Source: Akkermansiaceae bacterium UBA1506 (GTDB lineage Bacteria > Verrucomicrobiota > Verrucomicrobiia > Verrucomicrobiales > DEV007). Taken from it: a DNA stretch of 6,110 nucleotides. The notes under the pieces were generated by a model. It saw nothing but the letters and a program-made list of their open reading frames with translations. It ran no database searches and was not told the origin of the DNA. Positions 1 to 4,511 of the stretch are shown here, one piece after another. Numbering within the stretch: the stretch's first letter is position 1; each line of letters opens with the position of its first letter. Made by a program: the position numbers and the translations under genes. The stretch is from positions 1-6,110 of the forward strand of contig DCQY01000050.1 of assembly GCA_002323995.1 (NCBI GenBank). The letters run 5' to 3'.

Positions 1-82
1 ACGACTACTGCCTCTGACCCGAACATAGACCGTGTTCAAACGCCCGTGTGGCACATTGGTCGCAGCGGTTTTTACCAAAAAA
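1..82. other. window edge, no supportable gene
   Basis: Frame 1 on the plus strand is open from base 1 to a stop near 130, but it runs straight through the terminator stem and has no start in view, so I do not call it a gene tail. On the minus strand a short GTG-initiated frame leaves the window with no visible ribosome binding site. The stretch is best treated as intergenic. Confidence 0.5.
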
Positions 83-109
83 AGGGCCTGCCGGAAACCG
101 GCAGGCCCT
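77..109 (-). terminator. intrinsic terminator of the receptor gene
   Basis: A perfect 12-bp inverted repeat (83-94 pairing with 98-109, AGGGCCTGCCGG and its complement) encloses a 3-base loop. Read on the minus strand, the GC-rich stem is followed directly by seven T residues (plus-strand A7 at 77-83), the classic Rho-independent layout. It lies about 50 bp past the receptor stop codon. In the plus direction no T tract follows the stem, so it should act mainly on minus-strand transcripts. Confidence 0.93.
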
Positions 110-114
110 CATGG

Positions 115-133
115 TTCAGCAGAATATGCTGAA
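115..133. repeat. 7-bp inverted repeat in the receptor 3' UTR
   Basis: TTCAGCA at 115-121 and TGCTGAA at 127-133 form a perfect 7-bp stem with a 5-base loop, between the receptor stop codon and the main terminator. No T tract follows on either strand, so it is not a terminator by itself. It may be a small 3' UTR hairpin protecting the mRNA end, or chance. Confidence 0.4.
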
Positions 134-157
134 AGCTCCTAGCTTGAAAAGGATTGA

Positions 158-2416
158 TTAAAACTCACCCCGAATCGTGAGCGCAGCGTTAACCGGAGCT
201 CCAACGGAGATCTGGTGAGTGCTGTGCGAGTAAGGGTAGTAATCGGTGTCGAACAGGTTTTCAACATTTAGCTGAAGACGATAGCTGTCGGAAAGCTTGT
301 AGAACACTGCAGCATCGACCCGAGTGTAACTCGGCATGATCGCATTGTTGCCATTATCAGCAAAGCTTTGATCCTGGAAAACCAAACCAAGGCCTACGCC
401 AAGTCGATCGTTGACTGCATACTGATTCCAGATTGAAAACATGTGCTCTGGAAGTTCGCGAGGACGAAGTCCCTCAACACCGAACTGGTTCACCTGAGCG
501 CTATCGAGGTAAGTGTAGCCCGCTGACACGAACCAACGATCCGTGAGGAAACCAGTTAACTCAGCTTCGAAACCAGTTGTTTCGGTATCGATCACGTCAA
601 GCGTGGCAGGATCATTGTCAGCGACCTGAGGAGAGCTACCCGTCATTTCGAACAATGCAGCTCTCAAGCTGAAATCGTCCGCAAGGTCGTAATTCACTCC
701 TACCTCAATGTTTGAGAATGTGTTCGGATCAAGGGCGTTATTGTTTCCATTGATGTTTGCAAACTGCTCACCGCTTCGGGGGATGAAGGTCTCGCTGTAA
801 CTACCGTAGACGGATAGATTTTCAGAAGGCTTACCAATCAATCCGAGGCGAGGAGAAACTTCTTCATCACGACGTGTTCTTACTTCGTTGCCAACGACAT
901 TGTTGACATGGATATCGAAGCTATCAAAACGAGCACCGAGAACAAGGTCAAGGTAATCACCAACCGCTATCTGGTCTTGAACGAAGACCGAAACAGTATC
1001 AACGGTGACCCGAGTGTCGTCAGCAATATCTGCGGTAAAATCGTTAGTAGAGATGTTGCCCGAGGTGTTGACGCCAGATCCCTGAACCAAGGCGAAGTTG
1101 GTAGCAGTGAAAAATTCCTGGTCGTCATTCGACCCGTCAAAGAGAGTGTTGAAACGATTTTGGTCAGAGGATTGGTTCACATACTCCGCTCCGATGAGAA
1201 CAGTGTGTCCAAGGTTTCCTGTCTCGAACTCGCCCACCAAATCTCCGGAGATAGCGAAGTTCTGACGAACGGTCGTGTCAACGTATCCATCAATAGTAAC
1301 GACATCAGTGGCTTCGTCATAACCAGCAGCGTAGAAGTTCTGGTAGACTTTGTCGTAGTCTCCGTAGAAGGTCGACACCCGAGCACTCCACTGGTCGGAG
1401 AGATCGTGGCTCAACGTCGCACGAATGGACTGAGCTTCAAATGTTGAGTAGTTCTGGTCAGGGTCACCAAAAACAGTCCCAGCGAGCGCTGTGACAGGTA
1501 GACCATTGTCACCGACAGGAATACCGCGGTCGATAAACTCGTAGAAGTCGTTATACTCGTATGACACGTCAAGACGAGTGTCTGGACCCAGAATGAAAGC
1601 CATTGTGGGATTAACTCCATAACGCTCACCGTCATAAAAGTCGCGGTGGCCCTCTAGGTGCTCCCAGAAACCGTTGAAGCGAAACGCTCCCGTAGCATCT
1701 GAAATAATCTGCTTACCACCCTTACCTCCGGTGATATAGCTATCTGAACCGAAAGAGATGTTTGAATCGATCTGGAAGAGCGAGCCGCCAAACGTATCGA
1801 GTGAAACATCAAAGCCGTTGAAGTCGTACCCGACTACAGGTGTCTTTGATACTCGATTCAAGATGCCGCCTGTGCCTCCGCGTCCGAATGTCAAAGCGCT
1901 TGGACCACGCAGAATCTCGACCCGCTCGACATTGTAGAGGGAACGATAATATTGAACATCATCGCGAACTCCATCGAGGTAGAAGTCAGCGGTTGAACGC
2001 TGTCCACGGAAGAGGATCGCATCGCGATGGCCTTCACCCTGAGAGTTTGCAACGCCGGGTGTGTAATCGACGATCTGACCGAGGCGAGAAATACCTTGAT
2101 CGTCCATTCGTTCTTCGGAGAACACGGTTACACTCTGAGGAACATCAATGAGAGGTGTCGGAGTTTTCAAGGCGGTCACTTCATCAGCAAGGATGAGGGG
2201 ACTAATTTCCACGGCAGAATCCAGTGATACTGGCGCCGGTGCTGGTTGTGCCGGCGCTGCGGCCGGTGCGGATCGCTCGCCTGTGACGATAGTGTTGTCT
2301 AATTCTTCCTGCGATTGGCCGACGACAGGGATCGTCAAGCCAACAATGAGGAAAAGCTTAGCCAAGCTACCTAACCGGCGATTCGTCAAGTGATTATCAA
2401 TTCTTAACATTTTCAT
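158..2416 (-). CDS. TonB-dependent siderophore receptor (outer membrane)
   Basis: This 752-aa protein is a 22-stranded barrel receptor that would import a ferric-siderophore-like ligand using TonB energy. Residues 1-35 look like a signal peptide: basic NRR, then a hydrophobic stretch at 18-33. A TonB-box-like DNTIVTGE follows at about 40-47. A Pro/Ala-rich linker (50-62) leads to the plug domain (about 86-191), with VPQSVTVFS, the YTPGV segment, FRGQRSTADFYLDGVRDD and the hallmark LRGPSALTFGRGGTGG. The remainder is barrel, ending with NLFDTDYY and a terminal phenylalanine, the usual assembly signal. The N-terminal STN signalling domain is absent, so this is a transporter and not a transducer. 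The plug resembles the catecholate type (Fiu-like), but the ligand cannot be read from sequence. The ATG at 2416 lacks a Shine-Dalgarno; a second in-frame ATG lies at 2410. The gene appears monocistronic, with its own terminator and no TonB/ExbBD genes nearby. Confidence 0.93.
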   Translation of the reverse strand: MKMLRIDNHLTNRRLGSLAKLFLIVGLTIPVVGQSQEELDNTIVTGERSAPAAAPAQPAPAPVSLDSAVEISPLILADEVTALKTPTPLIDVPQSVTVFSEERMDDQGISRLGQIVDYTPGVANSQGEGHRDAILFRGQRSTADFYLDGVRDDVQYYRSLYNVERVEILRGPSALTFGRGGTGGILNRVSKTPVVGYDFNGFDVSLDTFGGSLFQIDSNISFGSDSYITGGKGGKQIISDATGAFRFNGFWEHLEGHRDFYDGERYGVNPTMAFILGPDTRLDVSYEYNDFYEFIDRGIPVGDNGLPVTALAGTVFGDPDQNYSTFEAQSIRATLSHDLSDQWSARVSTFYGDYDKVYQNFYAAGYDEATDVVTIDGYVDTTVRQNFAISGDLVGEFETGNLGHTVLIGAEYVNQSSDQNRFNTLFDGSNDDQEFFTATNFALVQGSGVNTSGNISTNDFTADIADDTRVTVDTVSVFVQDQIAVGDYLDLVLGARFDSFDIHVNNVVGNEVRTRRDEEVSPRLGLIGKPSENLSVYGSYSETFIPRSGEQFANINGNNNALDPNTFSNIEVGVNYDLADDFSLRAALFEMTGSSPQVADNDPATLDVIDTETTGFEAELTGFLTDRWFVSAGYTYLDSAQVNQFGVEGLRPRELPEHMFSIWNQYAVNDRLGVGLGLVFQDQSFADNGNNAIMPSYTRVDAAVFYKLSDSYRLQLNVENLFDTDYYPYSHSTHQISVGAPVNAALTIRGEF

Positions 2417-2435
2417 AAGAGACTGTCCGATAATC
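2391..2435. promoter_or_regulatory. paired GATAATC motifs, possible Fur-like sites
   Basis: GATAATC lies on the plus strand at 2429-2435, overlapping the putative -10, and again on the minus strand at 2392-2398 inside a 9-base palindrome (TGATTATCA, 2391-2399) within the first codons of the receptor gene. GATAATC is part of the classical Fur box, and iron repression is expected for a siderophore receptor. Neither site matches the full 19-bp box well; the better one matches about 11 of 19 positions. This is a hint only. Confidence 0.25.
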
Positions 2436-2455
2436 CGTTGCTACACTGCTGTCAA
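2427..2455 (-). promoter_or_regulatory. candidate sigma-70-type promoter of the receptor gene
   Basis: On the minus strand a perfect -35 hexamer TTGACA (plus 2450-2455) is followed by a 17-bp spacer and a weak -10 TATCGG (plus 2427-2432, three of six consensus bases). Transcription would begin near 2420-2421, only about four bases before the ATG at 2416, so the message would be nearly leaderless. That agrees with the absence of a Shine-Dalgarno sequence. The weak -10 could mean an activator is needed or a different promoter is used. Confidence 0.4.
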
Positions 2456-2472
2456 AAGAAATTGCGACACTG
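2438..2472. repeat. direct repeat TTGCNACACTG overlapping the promoter
   Basis: TTGCTACACTG (2438-2448) and TTGCGACACTG (2462-2472) agree at 10 of 11 positions and start 24 bp apart. The first copy lies in the spacer just downstream of the candidate -35 and the second lies just upstream of it. This is an arrangement expected for a regulator's binding sites, though chance is not excluded. Confidence 0.35.
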
Positions 2473-2662
2473 TCTCAATTTGCCCCTCTTAAGCGACAAG
2501 CAATCGCTAAAGTATGCTAATTTGCTGATTTTAAGGCATAAACGAGCCTACAAAGTAAGCCGAAAACCGACTTAAATGGACCGGATTGAGCCCTGCTCTC
2601 CCACCGAAGCCACTGGCAAAAACTATCCTAATTGGCTCGAAAACCTTCGTCGATCGATACGT

Positions 2663-2684
2663 AGGCTAACTTGGTCAGGCTAAC
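2663..2684. repeat. short direct repeat AGGCTAAC
   Basis: AGGCTAAC occurs at 2663-2670 and 2677-2684, 14 bp apart start to start, in the middle of the intergenic region and more than 200 bp from either gene. It is too short to assign a role. Confidence 0.3.
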
Positions 2685-2881
2685 CAGACAAGAATTTGCC
2701 TCTGAAAGGCGTTACCGCATTTAACTTCACCAACAAATCGTCGCTAGCTGCATGGGCGTTCACGGTGACGCCGAGGAAAAAAGCGTGAAGCGCTATGACA
2801 CAGCCAGCAGCGGTATTAAGCGCGGAAGAATCAGGCTACACAAAGTCGTTGTCCTTTTCTAATCGACTGATGCCTACCGGA

Positions 2882-2898
2882 GCATTTTGGTGAAATGC
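2882..2898 (-). other. weak hairpin just downstream of mpl
   Basis: GCATTT (2882-2887) pairs with AAATGC (2893-2898) around a 5-base loop, 9 bases past the mpl stop codon. On the minus strand no T run follows, so it is not a convincing intrinsic terminator. It may stabilise the mRNA 3' end. Termination of mpl may depend on Rho, or the transcript may run on toward the receptor gene. Confidence 0.3.
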
Positions 2899-2906
2899 AG
2901 CGAGAA

Positions 2907-4307
2907 TTACAATCGATCGAGCAGCTTATCGTGGATGCCATCAAAACCGCCGTTACTGAAAACGATGACGACATCACCATCGAGAGCTTCCTGCTCCATG
3001 CGTTTTACGATGGAATCAGCACCCGGCTCATAGAATGCAGACGTACCAGATCCCCGAATGTCTTCCATGACCTTGTCGGGATCCAAGCGCTCTTCCTTTG
3101 AAAGCATATCTGCTCTCGCGACCTCGGCAACGCAAACAGCATCCGCCAGACTCAACGCCTCTGGGAGAGATTCCTGAAATACCTTACGTCGAGTCGTATT
3201 TGAGCGAGGTTCAAAAATGGCCCAGAGACGGGAACCAACATACTTTTTCCTCAACCCAATGATCGCTTGACGAATTGCTGTAGGATGATGCCCGAAATCA
3301 TCCACCACAGTAATGTTGCGATCAGTAACACCCCGGACCTCTTGACGACGCTTGACCCCGAGAAACGATGACAAGCCCTCACGAATTTCTTCAGGTTTAA
3401 GACCGCCAAACCTTGCCGCCATGATTGCCATCGAAGCATTCCTGACATTAAATTCTCCGTTCATGGGAATGGTATAGCCCTCGCCATCAATTGAAAACGA
3501 CGTATCTTCGATTCCATATTCTACTTCGGTGATACGGGCATCGCAGCTATCGGAAAAACCAACCGTGCGTGCCGGGGCATGGCCCTCCTTCGCGTAGACG
3601 TCTAGGCAGTGCTCGTCGTCCCCATTCAGGAGGAGCAGTCCATTATCTGGAATCAAACGCATCATATGCCCAAAAGTCCGCTTGACCGCGTTGAAATCGT
3701 CAAAAATGTCAGCATGATCGAACTCCACGTTGTTCACGATCGCTACTTCAGGGAGATAATGAATGAACTTTGAACGCTTGTCGAAAAAGGCAGAGTCATA
3801 CTCATCGCCCTCCAAGACAACGAAATCAGAATCGGTAAAACGGGCCCCCTGCTTTAAATTACCGGGAAGTCCCCCGATCACAAAATTCGGGTTTCGACCG
3901 GAAGACTCAAAAAGCCACGTCAAAATCGAAGAAGTCGTCGTCTTACCGTGAGTGCCTGAAACCACGAAATTCCGCTTTCCCCTCAAGACCAGTTCTCTCA
4001 GCAGTTCCGGCAATGAAACGTAATGCCTCTTTTTGTTGAGGATTTCCTCAACCTCAGGATTCCCGCGGCTCTGGGCATTCCCAATGACAAACAAGTCGAC
4101 ATCCTCAGGAAGATTCTCCGACTTGTAACCCGTCAAAATATCGATGCCTTGCCGCTCCAAAAAGGACTTCATCGGATCATAGACATGCGCATCCGAACCC
4201 GTCACTCGGTATCCTGCCTCACGAAAAGCGGCCGCCACAGACCCCATCGCCGTTCCGCAAATCCCCATGAAATAAAGGTGCTTTTTCGTTCCGCTTTCTT
4301 CGCTCAT
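2907..4307 (-). CDS. mpl: UDP-MurNAc:L-Ala-gamma-D-Glu-meso-DAP ligase (Mpl)
   Basis: This 466-aa cytoplasmic Mur-ligase-family enzyme attaches the recycled tripeptide L-Ala-gamma-D-Glu-meso-DAP to UDP-MurNAc using ATP, returning murein turnover products to peptidoglycan synthesis. The N-terminal UDP-binding fold has GICGTAMGS (15-23) and GSDAHVYDPM (37-46). The ATP loop is GTHGKTTT (118-125). Features separating Mpl from MurC are VIGGLPGN (143-150), DEYDSAFFDKRSKFIHY (168-184) and NVEFDHADIFDD (193-204). Then come GEFNVRNASMA (284-294), VKRRQEVRG (318-326), DDFGHHPTAI (336-345), EPRSNTTRR (366-374) and the C-terminal FSNGGFDGIHDKL (450-462). Length is close to the E. coli enzyme (about 457 aa), and no key motif is missing. 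The ATG at 4307 begins just before the nucleotide-binding fold. A GGTG lies about 15 bases upstream of it, rather far for a Shine-Dalgarno. It is divergent from the cytochrome gene and no other mur genes are in view. Confidence 0.96.
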   Translation of the reverse strand: MSEESGTKKHLYFMGICGTAMGSVAAAFREAGYRVTGSDAHVYDPMKSFLERQGIDILTGYKSENLPEDVDLFVIGNAQSRGNPEVEEILNKKRHYVSLPELLRELVLRGKRNFVVSGTHGKTTTSSILTWLFESSGRNPNFVIGGLPGNLKQGARFTDSDFVVLEGDEYDSAFFDKRSKFIHYLPEVAIVNNVEFDHADIFDDFNAVKRTFGHMMRLIPDNGLLLLNGDDEHCLDVYAKEGHAPARTVGFSDSCDARITEVEYGIEDTSFSIDGEGYTIPMNGEFNVRNASMAIMAARFGGLKPEEIREGLSSFLGVKRRQEVRGVTDRNITVVDDFGHHPTAIRQAIIGLRKKYVGSRLWAIFEPRSNTTRRKVFQESLPEALSLADAVCVAEVARADMLSKEERLDPDKVMEDIRGSGTSAFYEPGADSIVKRMEQEALDGDVVIVFSNGGFDGIHDKLLDRL

Positions 4308-4309
4308 TC

Positions 4310-4322
4310 AAACAATTTGTTT
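4310..4322. promoter_or_regulatory. 13-base AT palindrome abutting the mpl start codon
   Basis: AAACAA-T-TTGTTT (4310-4322) is a perfect inverted repeat around a single base, lying two bases upstream of the mpl ATG on the minus strand. As RNA it could form a 5-bp hairpin separating the upstream GGTG from the start codon. As DNA it could be an operator. Neither role is established. Confidence 0.3.
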
Positions 4323-4324
4323 CA

Positions 4325-4416
4325 CCGGATTCCCCTGGCTTCAGGCGGGTCCCCGCAGGTAGCTTCGGGTTTTACGCCCTTTTCGAGGGCGCCGCAATGC
4401 CTTTCCTGCCCTCCGG
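4325..4416 (-). promoter_or_regulatory. GC-rich, potentially structured mpl leader
   Basis: Read toward mpl, this stretch can form several consecutive hairpins: CGCCCT/AGGGCG (4375-4380 with 4386-4391), GCGGG/CCCGC (4345-4349 with 4352-4356) and CCTG-AAGC-CAGG (about 4335-4346, which shares two bases with the previous stem). Outer segments CCGGA (4325-4329) and TCCGG (4412-4416) could close the group. I could not match it to a known riboswitch. It may be a leader regulating mpl, or simply GC-rich spacer; pairing was judged by eye. Confidence 0.3.
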
Positions 4417-4424
4417 CCGGCCGG
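4413..4424. repeat. (CCGG)3 palindrome
   Basis: Three tandem CCGG units form a 12-base self-complementary tract in the middle of the divergent intergenic region. Its first unit overlaps the proposed closing stem of the mpl leader, offering an alternative pairing. Function is unknown. Confidence 0.45.
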
Positions 4425-4443
4425 TTACGTTCAATCTTACGGG

Positions 4444-4471
4444 ACGTTAACGGGTTTTTGCACACGTTAAC
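4444..4471. promoter_or_regulatory. ACGTTAAC direct repeat, candidate operator
   Basis: ACGTTAAC occurs at 4444-4451 and 4464-4471, exactly 20 bp apart start to start, about two helical turns. Each copy contains the palindrome GTTAAC. The pair is 41 bp upstream of the cytochrome gene start and 137 bp upstream of mpl, so a regulator bound to the same face could control either or both divergent genes. I could not identify convincing -35/-10 pairs in this interval. Confidence 0.35.
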
Positions 4472-4489
4472 AGGCAATTGACCGCGAAT

Positions 4490-4499
4490 AAGGTAAAGG
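4490..4499 (+). promoter_or_regulatory. purine-rich ribosome binding site of the cytochrome gene
   Basis: AAGGTAAAGG precedes the ATG at 4512, with the AAAGG core ending 12 bases before it, somewhat longer than the usual spacing. It supports this start over the next in-frame ATG (codon 29), which would remove most of the first membrane helix. Confidence 0.45.
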
Positions 4500-4511
4500 C
4501 CACAGTTCATC

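Larger units (their letters stand above)
2417..2906. other. 490-bp intergenic region between mpl and the receptor gene
   Basis: No credible gene is visible. The longest plus-strand candidate (ATG 2752 to stop 2862, 36 codons) has no ribosome binding site and no recognisable motif. The region holds the receptor promoter at its left end, a stem AGCGA/TCGCT (2492-2508), an AGGCTAAC direct repeat (2663-2684), an inverted repeat GGCGT/ACGCC (2755-2772), and a weak 6-bp hairpin GCATTT/AAATGC (2882-2898) just past the mpl stop. None has a T tract, so no intrinsic terminator for mpl is evident. Confidence 0.6.

Noticed and set aside
1..132. C-terminal end of a plus-strand gene in frame 1
   Set aside because: The frame passes through the strong terminator hairpin and has no independent support.
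908..1447. 179-codon plus-strand open frame
   Set aside because: It lies wholly antisense to the receptor barrel, whose family match is clear, has no recognisable domain and is explained by codon bias of the opposite strand.
2755..2772. GGCGT/ACGCC inverted repeat as a terminator
   Set aside because: The stem is only 5 bp plus a wobble, and the nearby T run on the minus strand precedes the stem instead of following it.
2752..2862. 36-codon plus-strand small ORF in the intergenic gap
   Set aside because: No Shine-Dalgarno, no promoter and no hydrophobic or other motif; such frames are expected by chance.
4318..4350. Cobalamin-riboswitch-like words (GGGGAATCCGGTGAAAC and GAAGCCAGG) on the minus strand before mpl
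   Set aside because: The words occur in the wrong order and overlap each other, and the rest of the conserved core is missing, so this is not a B12 riboswitch.
4023..4481. 152-codon plus-strand frame spanning the mpl start and the intergenic region
   Set aside because: It is antisense to the well-supported N-terminus of Mpl and its translation has no family features.
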